A stretch of DNA of 64,000 nucleotides from Kordiimonas aquimaris. GTDB lineage: Bacteria; Pseudomonadota; Alphaproteobacteria; Sphingomonadales; Kordiimonadaceae. The notes under the pieces were generated by a model, which was given only the letters and a program-made list of their open reading frames with translations, ran no database searches and had not been told where the DNA came from. Every line of letters starts with the position of its first letter. The first letter of the stretch is position 1. The stretch spans positions 999,501 through 1,063,500 of the forward strand of contig NZ_JAOBPO010000001.1 of the NCBI RefSeq assembly GCF_025574485.1, written 5' to 3'. The position numbers and the translations under genes were made by a program. Shown here piece after piece: positions 53,085 through 61,298 of the stretch.

Positions 53085-54866
53085 TCACTGCCCGACAGAA
53101 AACTGAAGGTGGGCAAGGCGTTTGTATAAGCCGTCTTTTGCCACAAGCTCGTCGTGAGTGCCTTCGGCAACAATCTTGCCTTCATCAATCACAATAATGC
53201 GGTCTGCTTTTTTAACAGTGGCGAGGCGGTGTGCAATGACAAGCGTGGTACGTCCTTCCATCAAGTGATCCAGCGCACTCTGTACCTTTAACTCTGACTC
53301 GGCATCAAGGGCGCTTGTTGCTTCATCAAGAAGAAGAATGGGCGCATCGCGTAGAATAGCACGTGCAATGGCTATGCGTTGGCGTTGTCCACCTGAAAGG
53401 CGTGTGCCGCGCTCACCAAGGAATGTGTCGTATCCCTCATCGCTTACCGTAATAAACTCCTCTGCAGCAGCAGCTTTAGCAGCGTTACGAACATCGTCGT
53501 CATTGGCCTCGAGCCGACCATACCGAATGTTCTCAGCAATTGTATCAGCAAAAATAATTGTTTCTTGAGGAACAAAGGCCAAATGCTTACGAAACTCAGT
53601 CGGTTCTGTGTCTCTCAGGTCAATGCCGTCTATGGTGACTTTTCCTGTTTGCGGATCATAAAATCTAAGCAACAATTGCAGGAGTGTGGATTTGCCAGCG
53701 CCAGATGGTCCTACAAGTGCGACAGTTTCGCCTGGCTTGATATGCAGATTAAACCCATCGATTGCGGCAATATTCTTTTTGGTCGGGTAATGAAATGTTA
53801 CATTTTCGAAACGAATATCACCGTCTACAGTTTGTGGCAGAGCATGTGGTTTCGCAGGTGCTTTAATCGTTGACTCTGCACTAAGTAACTCAGCTAACCG
53901 ACCTGCTGAACCTGCAGCACGTTGCAGTTCGCTGTAGACCTCTGACAGTGAGGCAAAAGAGCTGGCAACCAAGATTGAGCGCATGACAAAATCAAACATC
54001 TCACCTTTTGACATTGTGCCGGTTGAAACACTTTGTACGCCGTTAAACAGCAGCATTGCGATACCGCTAAACAAAATGAAAATAATCAAAAATGTAAGAA
54101 AGGCACGTACGCGAATACGGCGTTTTGCCAGTTGAAAAGCATCATCCACATGCGTGCCAAATCGTTTTGCTTCGAAAGCTTCCTGCGTGAAAGCTTGTAC
54201 AATGTTTAAAGCTGATAGCGACTCGTTTGCACGCGCTCCCACATCTGCCACTTTATCTTGACTAGACCGTGATAATTTGCGCACGCGGCGGCCAATATAA
54301 ATGATAGCGAAAAGCAGAGGTGGTACGACAATGACAAAATAGGTCATTTGTGACGGTGATGTCACGAAAAGCCATACCGACCCAACAATGGCAATTAGGA
54401 TATTACGCGCCCACACAGAAACGCTGGACCCAACAATGGTTTGAACCAGTGTTGTGTCAGCCGTTAAGCGGGAGACGATCTCTCCGGGTCGGTTAGCTTC
54501 GAAATACTCTGGTGATAAGGTTATCAGGCGTTCATAAACGGCCTTACGTATGTCTGCCACAACACGCTCACCAAGCCAAGTTACAAAGTAAAAACGCATG
54601 GCTGTGGCAACGGCCATTGCAATTACAACAATCGCAAGGAAGGTAAGGTATCCTTCAGGTTTTAGGCCTTCATCTGACGATGCAATATCGATAATATCAC
54701 CAAAAGCGGTAGGTAAGACCAATACGGTTGTTGCGGCAATAAGAAGGAAGAAACACGCAAAAAATAGCTGCAATTTATAAACACTGATAAAGGACCATAA
54801 TGTTTTTAGATTAGCTAACTTGCCTTTTGGTGGTTGATGTTCTTCGCGGATGGTGCTGTCAGCCAT
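53085..54866 (-). CDS. MsbA-like ABC exporter (permease-ATPase fusion)
   Basis: The protein has 593 residues. Six membrane helices lie in about 25-330, and the ATP-binding domain (about 345-590) has Walker A GPSGAGKS, signature LSGGQRQR and Walker B ILLLDEATSALD with the switch His in VIAHRLATV. This is the lipid/drug half-transporter type that works as a homodimer. Cargo cannot be told; MsbA relatives flip lipid A or export drugs. It converges with the alpha/beta hydrolase. Confidence 0.93.
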   Translation of the reverse strand: MADSTIREEHQPPKGKLANLKTLWSFISVYKLQLFFACFFLLIAATTVLVLPTAFGDIIDIASSDEGLKPEGYLTFLAIVVIAMAVATAMRFYFVTWLGERVVADIRKAVYERLITLSPEYFEANRPGEIVSRLTADTTLVQTIVGSSVSVWARNILIAIVGSVWLFVTSPSQMTYFVIVVPPLLFAIIYIGRRVRKLSRSSQDKVADVGARANESLSALNIVQAFTQEAFEAKRFGTHVDDAFQLAKRRIRVRAFLTFLIIFILFSGIAMLLFNGVQSVSTGTMSKGEMFDFVMRSILVASSFASLSEVYSELQRAAGSAGRLAELLSAESTIKAPAKPHALPQTVDGDIRFENVTFHYPTKKNIAAIDGFNLHIKPGETVALVGPSGAGKSTLLQLLLRFYDPQTGKVTIDGIDLRDTEPTEFRKHLAFVPQETIIFADTIAENIRYGRLEANDDDVRNAAKAAAAEEFITVSDEGYDTFLGERGTRLSGGQRQRIAIARAILRDAPILLLDEATSALDAESELKVQSALDHLMEGRTTLVIAHRLATVKKADRIIVIDEGKIVAEGTHDELVAKDGLYKRLAHLQFSVGQ

Positions 54867-55055
54867 TTAAACTTATTCCTCGTTGTGTGCACTGACATAT
54901 AGGGGGGCAGATGCTGATTGCCAATGAACGATATTGCATATTCCATAAAGAAAGTTTGCACCGGACGGAATCTAATATTCATAAAACATGAAAACAGTCT
55001 TGCAATAGCCCATTTATTGACCTATACGGACGCCTCGTTTTTGGAGACATGACCA

Positions 55056-55280
55056 ATGAAGCAAGAAATTCATCCCGATTACCACACAATCAAAGTGGTT
55101 ATGACAGACGGGACTACTTTTGAAACTCGCTCAACGTGGGGTTCGGAAGGCGATACGCTAAATCTAGAGATCGATCCTAAATCTCATCCTGCTTGGACAG
55201 GTGGTACCCGTAACCTTGTTGAAGGTGGCCAGGTGGCTCGCTTCAAGAAGCGTTTTGGGGCTCTTTCTCTCAAAAAATAA
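55056..55280 (+). CDS. rpmE: 50S ribosomal protein bL31
   Basis: The protein has 74 residues, starting [20 protein letters not shown] and ending in a basic FKKRFG segment; SHPAWTGG is typical of the family. There are no cysteines, so it is the zinc-free form, matching the near cysteine-free bL36 in this genome. bL31 bridges the two ribosomal subunits. The ATG is preceded by GGAGACATGACC. It is followed by a strong terminator. Confidence 0.95.
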   Translation: MKQEIHPDYHTIKVVMTDGTTFETRSTWGSEGDTLNLEIDPKSHPAWTGGTRNLVEGGQVARFKKRFGALSLKK

Positions 55281-55306
55281 ACAATACAAGTTATTGTTAA
55301 TAAAAG

Positions 55307-55333
55307 AAAAAGGTGCCTTTTGGGCGCCTTTTT
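55307..55333 (+). terminator. Terminator of rpmE
   Basis: An 11-bp stem (55307-55317 with 55323-55333, one G-T pair) carries AAAAA on the 5' arm and TTTTT on the 3' arm. It separates rpmE from the heat-shock promoter. Confidence 0.85.
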
Positions 55334-55345
55334 CTGTTTGGCCCT

Positions 55346-55374
55346 CTTGCAAGGGTTTTGACGAGTTCCTAAAT
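55346..55374 (+). promoter_or_regulatory. RpoH-type heat-shock promoter
   Basis: CTTG (55346-55349) and CCTAAAT (55368-55374) are separated by 18 nt, close to the alphaproteobacterial sigma-32 pattern CTTG-N17/18-CYTATNT. It lies about 100 nt upstream of the Hsp20 start and just after the rpmE terminator. Confidence 0.7.
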
Positions 55375-55394
55375 AAACTGTGTTCGGTTGCTGC

Positions 55395-55475
55395 ATTGGC
55401 GGGACCGGGCAAGGTTAATCGGCTAGGCCAATAATGGCTGGCCAGAATTTAGTTGCTTCATTAGGAGAACTTGTC
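55395..55475 (+). promoter_or_regulatory. ROSE-like RNA thermometer in the Hsp20 leader
   Basis: In the 5' leader TTGCT (55453-55457) faces the Shine-Dalgarno AGGAG (55463-55467) across a 5-nt loop. This is the UYGCU anti-SD pattern of ROSE elements, where a G-G pair makes the hairpin melt at heat-shock temperature. An upstream stem ATTGGC (55395-55400)/GCCAAT (55427-55432) supplies the second hairpin usual for ROSE. It would hold back hsp20 translation at normal temperature. Confidence 0.6.
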
Positions 55476-55934
55476 ATGAGAACTTTTGATTTATCACCAT
55501 TAATGCGTAGTACTGTAGGTTTTGACCATTTGAGCCGATTACTCGACTCGGCTACATCGACAGAAGGTGCAAGCGCATACCCGCCTTATAATATTGAAAA
55601 ACTGTCAGAGGATGACTACCGCGTGACGATGGCTGTTGCCGGATTTTCACCAGAAGAACTGACAGTTACTGTTCAGGACGGCACATTAATACTTGCAGGA
55701 AAAGCGAAAGAAGACAGCGAAGGCCGTCGTTTCCTGCATCAAGGAATCGCCAAGCGCGCGTTTGAGCGACGCTTTGAGCTTGCAGACACTATTCAGGTCG
55801 GTGATGCAAGTTTTGAACATGGCCTGCTTGAGGTTGGTTTAAAGCGTGTGATCCCTGATCATAAAAAGCCACGCGAGATTGAAATTCGATCCACAGAACC
55901 AAAAGTGAAAACAATTGAGGCTGACGCAGCCTAA
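55476..55934 (+). CDS. Small heat-shock protein, Hsp20/IbpA family
   Basis: The protein has 152 residues. The N-terminus is MRTFDLSPLMRSTVGFDHL, and the alpha-crystallin domain (about 38-130) shows YRVTMAVAGFSPEELTVTV and a C-terminal GLLEVGL segment. It is a chaperone that holds unfolded proteins under stress. ATG 55476 has AGGAG 8 nt upstream; the open frame from 55434 is not used because the leader hairpin lies there. The RpoH-type promoter and ROSE-like leader upstream predict heat induction at two levels. Confidence 0.92.
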   Translation: MRTFDLSPLMRSTVGFDHLSRLLDSATSTEGASAYPPYNIEKLSEDDYRVTMAVAGFSPEELTVTVQDGTLILAGKAKEDSEGRRFLHQGIAKRAFERRFELADTIQVGDASFEHGLLEVGLKRVIPDHKKPREIEIRSTEPKVKTIEADAA

Positions 55935-55986
55935 CTGCTTTCTTTGTAACGATTGAACTAACGACGCTCCTCGCTGTCGTCCACTA

Positions 55987-56026
55987 GTGGAGGCAGGCAT
56001 CCTCCCCGCTTTGCCTCCACCTTTTC
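55987..56026 (+). terminator. Terminator after hsp20
   Basis: GTGGAGGCA (55987-55995) pairs with TGCCTCCAC (56012-56020), 9 bp, followed by CTTTTC. A small palindrome CCACTAGTGG lies just before. Confidence 0.65.
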
Positions 56027-56057
56027 GATATATACATAAAAATGGTGCGGCCATGTA

Positions 56058-56510
56058 TCAGGCACGCATGTCTTTAGGCGATCCAAGGCTTATATATGAC
56101 GTGATGCTGCTGACCTGTGATTGTGTGCCAAGTACTTCAGCGTGAAATTCTTTATATGAAGACAGGTTTGAAACTTCTACACGCAGAAGGTATTCTACCG
56201 AACCTGTTATGTTATGACACTCACGTACTTGTGGTGCTGTAATCATAGCTTCTTCAAAAGCCCGCGCATCTTTTTTCAAATGTTCGGATAACCCCACCAT
56301 AACAAACACAGTAATATTGCCGCCGAGTTTGCTACGATCCAATTTTGCACGATAACCGCTGATGATACCTGTGCGTTCCAATTCTTGCACACGGCGCAGG
56401 CATGCTGATGCCGATAACCCAACACGTAATGCCAGGTCAGTGTTACTGATGCGCCCGTTGCTCTCAAGCTCGTGCAATATTTTGCTGTTTATTTTATCTA
56501 ATTCGATCAT
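56058..56510 (-). CDS. AsnC/Lrp-family regulator, probably of tryptophan catabolism
   Basis: The protein has 150 residues. An N-terminal helix-turn-helix (ELDKINSKILHELESNGRIS, with LRVGLSASACLRRVQELE) is followed by a RAM ligand domain (about 65-148) with ITGSVEYLLRVEV. It is divergent from the indoleamine 2,3-dioxygenase gene across 97 bp containing short palindromes. Gene order suggests it controls that gene, with tryptophan or a derivative as effector; this is inference. It is a second Lrp-type regulator, clearly different from the one beside putA. Confidence 0.88.
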   Translation of the reverse strand: MIELDKINSKILHELESNGRISNTDLALRVGLSASACLRRVQELERTGIISGYRAKLDRSKLGGNITVFVMVGLSEHLKKDARAFEEAMITAPQVRECHNITGSVEYLLRVEVSNLSSYKEFHAEVLGTQSQVSSITSYISLGSPKDMRA

Positions 56511-56565
56511 TTGTTGTTTAATATCTTAAATATAAGGCGATTTTGCAATGATTTAATCTGCATGG

Positions 56566-56596
56566 ACAATTATTGTTGTGCTAAATTTTAATTAGC
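56566..56596. promoter_or_regulatory. Palindromes between the AsnC regulator and IDO
   Basis: ACAAT-T-ATTGT (56566-56576) is a perfect 11-bp palindrome. GCTAA (56580-56584) and TTAGC (56592-56596) form a second repeat just before the dioxygenase ribosome site. Both fit an Lrp/AsnC operator in position; neither is proven. Confidence 0.35.
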
Positions 56597-56607
56597 AGGA
56601 GAGCACC

Positions 56608-57789
56608 ATGTCTGTCATGGATATTGCGTCATACGATATATCGCCGGAGCGTGGGTTTTTGTCATCGATTGACCCCACATCAATAGACTTACCCGATTAT
56701 CTGGAGCCTGCGGTTAAGACCGCGATGGCCTTACCTCAACTCATTCCTACAGGGCATGTGCGCAAGCACCTTGAGGCAATGCCGTACATTGACTTGGCAG
56801 CATTTTGCAAGAACACCTCAGAAGCTGAGCAACGCGCAGCCATGGTACATTATTCTTTTATGGTACAGGCATATGTGTGGGGCGAAGATGTTGCACCAAA
56901 GTCTCTGCCAAAATGTTTGGCTGTTCCCATATGGCAATTGGCTGAAGCGATAGATCAAAAACCGTTGCTGACATATTCTGGTTATGTACTCGATAATTGG
57001 GGAAGAGTTGACGAGAGCGGACCGATAGATTTGTCCAATATCCAAATGTTGCAACCATTTGTAAGCGGGCAGGATGAAGCATGGTTCGTTCTTATTCATG
57101 TTGCGATTGAAGCGCGCGCTGGTGAAATGTTGGCTGCCATTCCGCGCATGATTGATGCTGTATCAAATGATGACCAAACAGCCTTGCTAACCATGCTGAA
57201 AAACATGTCAGGTGTGTGGGATGACGTGAATGCAATATTCAACCGCATGCCTGAACGTTGTGATCCTTATATATATTTTCACCGTGTTCGTCCCTGGATT
57301 CACGGATGGAAAGATAATCCGGCTTTAGGAAATGGGTTAATTTATGAAGGCGTGGAAGAAACGGAAGGTCACCCGCAAGTGTTTCGCGGTCAAACCGGGT
57401 CACAGTCTTCTATCGTGCCGTCAATGGATGCATTCCTTGGCATTGATCACGCCAATGACCCATTGCGCAGTTATCTGGACGAGCTGCATGCATACAGGCC
57501 TCCGGCGCATCGGCGCTTCATTGAGGACATAAGGGCGAATAGTAACTTGCGCGCTTATGTGAAGAGTAGCGATTCCAAAGGATTGCAGGACTTGTACAAT
57601 GAGATTGTGACCAAGTTAGCTCAATTCCGTACCCGCCACCTCGAATATGCTGCGAGCTACATTAACAAACAAGCCAACGGCGGCGAGGGTAATGCTGCTG
57701 ATGTGGGGACTGGCGGTACACCGTTTATGAAGTATCTGAAAAAACATAGAGATGAAGCACGCGAACATTTGGTCCGCGCCAAGCTTTAG
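56608..57789 (+). CDS. Indoleamine 2,3-dioxygenase-like heme protein
   Basis: The protein has 393 residues. The heme proximal His344 is in FRTRHLEYAASYI, matching the IDO motif RxxHxxxVxxYI, and GTGGTPFMKYLKKHRDE is the conserved C-terminal loop. Other IDO features are FLSSIDPTS near the start, YFHRVRPWIHGW and FRGQTGSQSS. It would open the indole ring of tryptophan to N-formylkynurenine using O2. IDO is rarer in bacteria than tryptophan 2,3-dioxygenase. No other kynurenine genes are in the window. AGGAGAG precedes the ATG. Confidence 0.9.
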   Translation: MSVMDIASYDISPERGFLSSIDPTSIDLPDYLEPAVKTAMALPQLIPTGHVRKHLEAMPYIDLAAFCKNTSEAEQRAAMVHYSFMVQAYVWGEDVAPKSLPKCLAVPIWQLAEAIDQKPLLTYSGYVLDNWGRVDESGPIDLSNIQMLQPFVSGQDEAWFVLIHVAIEARAGEMLAAIPRMIDAVSNDDQTALLTMLKNMSGVWDDVNAIFNRMPERCDPYIYFHRVRPWIHGWKDNPALGNGLIYEGVEETEGHPQVFRGQTGSQSSIVPSMDAFLGIDHANDPLRSYLDELHAYRPPAHRRFIEDIRANSNLRAYVKSSDSKGLQDLYNEIVTKLAQFRTRHLEYAASYINKQANGGEGNAADVGTGGTPFMKYLKKHRDEAREHLVRAKL

Positions 57790-57801
57790 TGTTGTGTACT
57801 A

Positions 57802-58224
57802 TTAAACTGGTTTTGAAGCGGGAATGTTTCGTCCCGCTTCATATTGTGGAACATTATCGAGAGCCTTAATCCAGTTCAGGCGTGACCGTGTGAAAATCTC
57901 TGCATCAACTGTGACTTCAATCGAGTTATCCAAGGTCATGGCATTGAATTCTGCCTTGTCGCTTTCGTTCTTGCCCTCCCATTTTAGATATGTGCCGCAC
58001 TTGTCGCAGAAACTGCGGGTCGCCAAGTCGCTAAATGCTATATTGCCGTTGGGTTTGCTCAGCCATTTGAATTGATTAGCTTGTACAATGGTGAAAACAG
58101 AGTAGGGAGCGCCCAAGTGTTTTTGGCAGTCAATACAATGACAATTCAAAGTGAAACTATTAGATAAATCAACCTCATAACGTGCAACGCCGCACCGGCA
58201 ACCTCCTTGTAGCAACGCGGTCAT
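57802..58224 (-). CDS. GFA-family (glutathione-dependent formaldehyde-activating-like) protein
   Basis: The protein has 140 residues. The zinc-binding cysteines of the GFA fold are in GGCRCGVARY, CHCIDCQ and FCDKCGTYL. Proteins of this family are mostly of unknown substrate despite the name. AGGAG lies 7 nt before the ATG. It converges with the IDO gene, and an inverted repeat (57814-57841) in its last codons may act as a terminator for IDO. The DUF1192 gene is 15 nt upstream on the same strand. Confidence 0.87.
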   Translation of the reverse strand: MTALLQGGCRCGVARYEVDLSNSFTLNCHCIDCQKHLGAPYSVFTIVQANQFKWLSKPNGNIAFSDLATRSFCDKCGTYLKWEGKNESDKAEFNAMTLDNSIEVTVDAEIFTRSRLNWIKALDNVPQYEAGRNIPASKPV

Positions 58225-58239
58225 TGCAAACTCCTGATT

Positions 58240-58434
58240 CTATGACTTGAAAAATGCTTCAGCAGCCGAACGGCTGACGCTTTTTGCAGATACTTCAGTT
58301 TTTGTGCGCTCAATTTCGGCAGAAAGGCGCTCGATACGTTCTTGCAACTCATCAACACTGATTGTTGACAAATCTTCTTTTTCCAAATCGGTAAGAGGGC
58401 CGGTTTTCTTGGTTGGCAGGTCGTCGAAATCCAT
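58240..58434 (-). CDS. DUF1192 family protein
   Basis: The protein has 64 residues, with DLSTISVDELQERIERLSAE typical of DUF1192. It has a single predicted helix (about 25-60) and no signal peptide. The family is alphaproteobacterial, small and of unknown function. Here it precedes the GFA gene and is divergent from a quinone oxidoreductase, a neighbourhood I recall from other alphaproteobacteria. Confidence 0.85.
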   Translation of the reverse strand: MDFDDLPTKKTGPLTDLEKEDLSTISVDELQERIERLSAEIERTKTEVSAKSVSRSAAEAFFKS

Positions 58435-58549
58435 ATCATATGCTCGTACGTTGATGAGAGTTACATGAATATATCACTAGCAAACACTTGTGATAAGTAT
58501 TCAACTCATCATAATTGCTAAATTAATTATTCTAAGTTGGAAAATTATA

Positions 58550-59527
58550 ATGAAAGCTGTCGAAATTCGCGAGCCAGGCGGTCCTGATGTTCTAGTGATC
58601 ACAGAGCGAGAAAAACCAGTACCAAAAAATGGCGAAGTGCTTATTGCTGTTAAGGCTGCGGGTGTGAACCGTCCTGATGTTGTTCAGCGCATGGGTTTAT
58701 ATCCACCTCCACCTGGTGCATCAGATATTCCAGGTTTAGAGGTTGCTGGAACGATCGAAGCGCTTGGGGAAGGTGTTTCCGGATTAGAAATAGGGCAAGC
58801 CGTTTGTGCACTGGTGCCGGGTGGCGGGTATGCAGAATTTTGCACAGCACCATCACAAACATGTATGCCGATACCGGATGGTTTGACGTTTATCGAAGCT
58901 GCGGCGATACCAGAGACTTATTTTACCGTGTGGTCCAATGTATTTGATCGTGCCGCATTGCAATCTACTGAAACACTGCTGGTGCATGGTGGGTCATCAG
59001 GAATTGGATCAACGGCAATTCAGTTGGGAAAAGCTTTTGGCGCCAAGGTTATTACAACCGTTGGCAATGCCGGAAAAGTAGCATTTTGTAACAATTTGGG
59101 TGCTGATTTTGTTATCAATTACCGAGAACAGGATTTTGTTGAGGAGGTCAACACTTATACAAATGGCGTTGGCGTTAACGTTGTGCTTGATATGGTAGGC
59201 GGTGATTATATTGAAAAGAACATTGGGTGCCTTGCTCCAGATGGTAGGCATGTATCTATCGCGTTTCTAGGAGGTCCAAGTGTTGCTTTCAATATGTTGC
59301 CCGTGATGCTCAAGCGGTTGACTTTAACGGGCAGCACACTTCGACCACGGGATAATGACTTTAAGGGAGCCATTGCTGCTAAACTGCAAGAGCATGTGTG
59401 GCCATTACTTGCGTCAAGGAAAGTCCAGCCTGTTATCGATACTGTTGTACCACTATCAGAAGCTAACAAGGCCCACGCTTTAATGGAAAGCAGTACGCAT
59501 ATGGGGAAAATCGTTCTTGAGATTTAA
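58550..59527 (+). CDS. NAD(P)H:quinone oxidoreductase (zeta-crystallin/PIG3 type)
   Basis: The protein has 325 residues and is a zinc-free medium-chain dehydrogenase. The N-terminus MKAVEIREPGGPDVL and RPDVVQRMGLYPPPPG are typical of PIG3-like quinone reductases. The Rossmann part has LLVHGGSSGIGSTAIQL, and Lys/Tyr-type residues for NADPH follow. It probably reduces quinones with NADPH. The start is ATG 58550; the upstream open frame is not supported. It is divergent from DUF1192 and followed by trcR. Confidence 0.9.
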   Translation: MKAVEIREPGGPDVLVITEREKPVPKNGEVLIAVKAAGVNRPDVVQRMGLYPPPPGASDIPGLEVAGTIEALGEGVSGLEIGQAVCALVPGGGYAEFCTAPSQTCMPIPDGLTFIEAAAIPETYFTVWSNVFDRAALQSTETLLVHGGSSGIGSTAIQLGKAFGAKVITTVGNAGKVAFCNNLGADFVINYREQDFVEEVNTYTNGVGVNVVLDMVGGDYIEKNIGCLAPDGRHVSIAFLGGPSVAFNMLPVMLKRLTLTGSTLRPRDNDFKGAIAAKLQEHVWPLLASRKVQPVIDTVVPLSEANKAHALMESSTHMGKIVLEI

Positions 59528-59659
59528 ACGGCTTTGCACAGTATGGCCAGATTTTGAAACACTGTGCGTTTTCGCGGTGACATTGCCGCAAACTACTGCT
59601 AAGAATGTTGACAGAAGATAAGCTCTTCTGCCCTTCAGTATAACTGAATACCAAAGGGC

Positions 59660-59681
59660 CAGGTCAGCATTAGTTGACCTG
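59660..59681 (+). promoter_or_regulatory. Hairpin in the leader of trcR
   Basis: CAGGTCA (59660-59666) and TGACCTG (59675-59681) form a perfect 7-bp stem with an 8-nt loop, 31 bp before the trcR start. There is no T-run. It may be an operator or an mRNA structure affecting translation. Confidence 0.4.
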
Positions 59682-59712
59682 AGGGAGAGGATTTGTAATT
59701 TAGGAATTTGGT

Positions 59713-60306
59713 ATGACACAACCGTTAATGCCCATGGCAACAGCAGTTTGGCTTGTTGATAATACAACGCTTACATTTGATCAGATCGCTGATTTTTGTG
59801 AGCTTCATGTCCTTGAAGTGCAAGGCATCGCTGATGGCACTGTAGGTATGCACATTGTAGGGCAAGACCCAACCTCAAGTGCTCAATTAACACATGCAGA
59901 AATTGAACGCTGTGCGGCTGATCCGTCAGCGCGGTTGAAAATATCTGTTGATGATGTGCAAGCTGTGCCGCGGACTAAAGGCCCTCGTTATACGCCAGTA
60001 TCAAAAAGACAAGACAAGCCTGATGCGATTGCATGGTTAGTGCGTAGCCATCCAGAGCTATCTGATTTGCAAATTAGCCGTTTGGTTGGAACAACCAAGC
60101 CAACAATTCAGGCCATTCGTGAGCGTTCGCATTGGAATATTCAAAATATCAAACCGCAAGATCCTGTTGGTTTGGGCCTGTGTCGCCAAACCGAGCTGGA
60201 TGAAGCGGTTCAACTGGCTGCTGCGCGTAAAGCAAAAACTGCGGCGAAAGCAGGTGCTGGTGAAGCAGGTGATAAGGCCAGTGAACAGGCCGATACTGCT
60301 GAGTAA
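59713..60306 (+). CDS. trcR: DUF1013 cell-cycle regulator TrcR
   Basis: The protein has 197 residues with the DUF1013/TrcR start MPMATAVWLVDNTTLTFDQI. It has a conserved core with RYTPVSKRQDKPDAIAWLVR and ISRLVGTTKPTIQAIRERSHW (helix-turn-helix-like), and an Ala/Lys-rich C-terminal tail. TrcR associates with RNA polymerase in alphaproteobacteria and influences cell-cycle transcription. AGGA lies 7 nt before the ATG. A strong terminator follows. Confidence 0.9.
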   Translation: MTQPLMPMATAVWLVDNTTLTFDQIADFCELHVLEVQGIADGTVGMHIVGQDPTSSAQLTHAEIERCAADPSARLKISVDDVQAVPRTKGPRYTPVSKRQDKPDAIAWLVRSHPELSDLQISRLVGTTKPTIQAIRERSHWNIQNIKPQDPVGLGLCRQTELDEAVQLAAARKAKTAAKAGAGEAGDKASEQADTAE

Positions 60307-60347
60307 ATATTGATGTACAGGCTCGGTCTACGAGTTGCTGAACATAC

Positions 60348-60384
60348 AAAAAGAGCGCCAGACTTGATGTCTCGCGCTCTTTTT
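60348..60384 (+). terminator. Terminator of trcR
   Basis: An 11-bp stem (AAAAAGAGCGC at 60348-60358 with its complement 60374-60384) has inner AGA/TCT pairing and T5 at its end. It separates trcR from the convergent YdcH-like gene. Confidence 0.8.
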
Positions 60385-60403
60385 AATTCAGGCTAAATTA
60401 TAG

Positions 60404-60571
60404 CTAATGCCTGACCAGTCGGTGTAGTTCTTCTTTGAGGAGGAGTTTTTCTTTTTTGAGTTTCTTCAAGCGAATCCCATCTGGTTGGGGGCGTAACTCT
60501 TCGCGAGCGATAACATCTTCAATTTCGGCATGCTTTTTATTAAGGCTTTCAACATGCATTTGTATGCTCAT
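60404..60571 (-). CDS. YdcH/DUF465 family protein A
   Basis: The protein has 55 residues (MSIQMHVESLNKKHAEIED...) and is highly charged and helical. The second half RLKKLKKEKLLLKEELHRL is the DUF465 pattern. AAGGAGAG lies 9 nt before the ATG at 60571. Function is unknown for the family. It converges with trcR. A second YdcH-like protein is encoded 0.7 kb away (61299-61496). Confidence 0.85.
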   Translation of the reverse strand: MSIQMHVESLNKKHAEIEDVIAREELRPQPDGIRLKKLKKEKLLLKEELHRLVRH

Positions 60572-60744
60572 ACCCGTCTCTCCTTCATTGATTTTTATGT
60601 AACAGATTTATTTCACCATTCTATGAAGCCTGAGTCACGCAAGAATTTGAAAATGATAGTTTATTAATAGTCATCAAGACTTAGTTTCCGGCCATGTAAC
60701 GCTGAATATCATACCAAAGGGTAAAACCAGAGAGACTCGAGCTA

Positions 60745-61254
60745 TCAATATGCAGGCGCGAAACTGGATTTCGTTTGAATAAATGCATCAATTACGGCTT
60801 TGGGTAGCTTTAATATTTTACCGTAACGTAAAAGACTTTGATCATTATCTTTTGTTGTTGATTTTTGTTCTTGCGCGGAGGCATTGATTATATCCAGCAG
60901 TGCTTTTTGTTCTTGTTTTTCGAGCTCTAATTCCTGATTAAGCATGGTGTTGTACAACGCTGCTTGTTTGTTTGTTGTGCGCCTTTGCTGTCTAGCCGGT
61001 TGCAGGATATCATTCTGCCAATATGTCGATGTTTGCAGCAAGCTATCAAATAATGCCTCGTGAAGCTCAATGCCTTTATGGTCAAGCCAGCAACACAGCA
61101 ATATCAAGTTAATGTCTGCACCGTGATTATCTTGTAAGTGAATACAGGCGTCTTTGATGTCGGCTTTGCCGTACAAATTCAGTGAAAAAAGCCAAAAATC
61201 TTCTGATTTTAGCAGTTCTGTATCAAAGGGTGCTTCTCGGTCTATTGTCATCAT
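60745..61254 (-). CDS. TIGR02444 family protein
   Basis: The protein has about 169 residues from ATG 61254 (or 61251). The open frame continues upstream to 61440, but that part overlaps the divergent YdcH gene and is not family-like. It shows FWLFSLNLYGKADIKDACIHL and LLLCCWLDHKGIEL, typical of TIGR02444, a small helical family of unknown role. The C-terminal half has a charged helical stretch. It is divergent from the second YdcH gene by 44 bp. Confidence 0.8.
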   Translation of the reverse strand: MMTIDREAPFDTELLKSEDFWLFSLNLYGKADIKDACIHLQDNHGADINLILLCCWLDHKGIELHEALFDSLLQTSTYWQNDILQPARQQRRTTNKQAALYNTMLNQELELEKQEQKALLDIINASAQEQKSTTKDNDQSLLRYGKILKLPKAVIDAFIQTKSSFAPAY

Positions 61255-61298
61255 GTTATAATGATAGCATTCAGATAATCTTATGCGAAAGGTGAAAG

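Noticed and set aside
57814-57841. Inverted repeat as a firm terminator for IDO
   Set aside because: The 10-bp stem is perfect but lies within the coding end of the GFA gene and lacks a T-run on either side, so it is mentioned only as a possibility.
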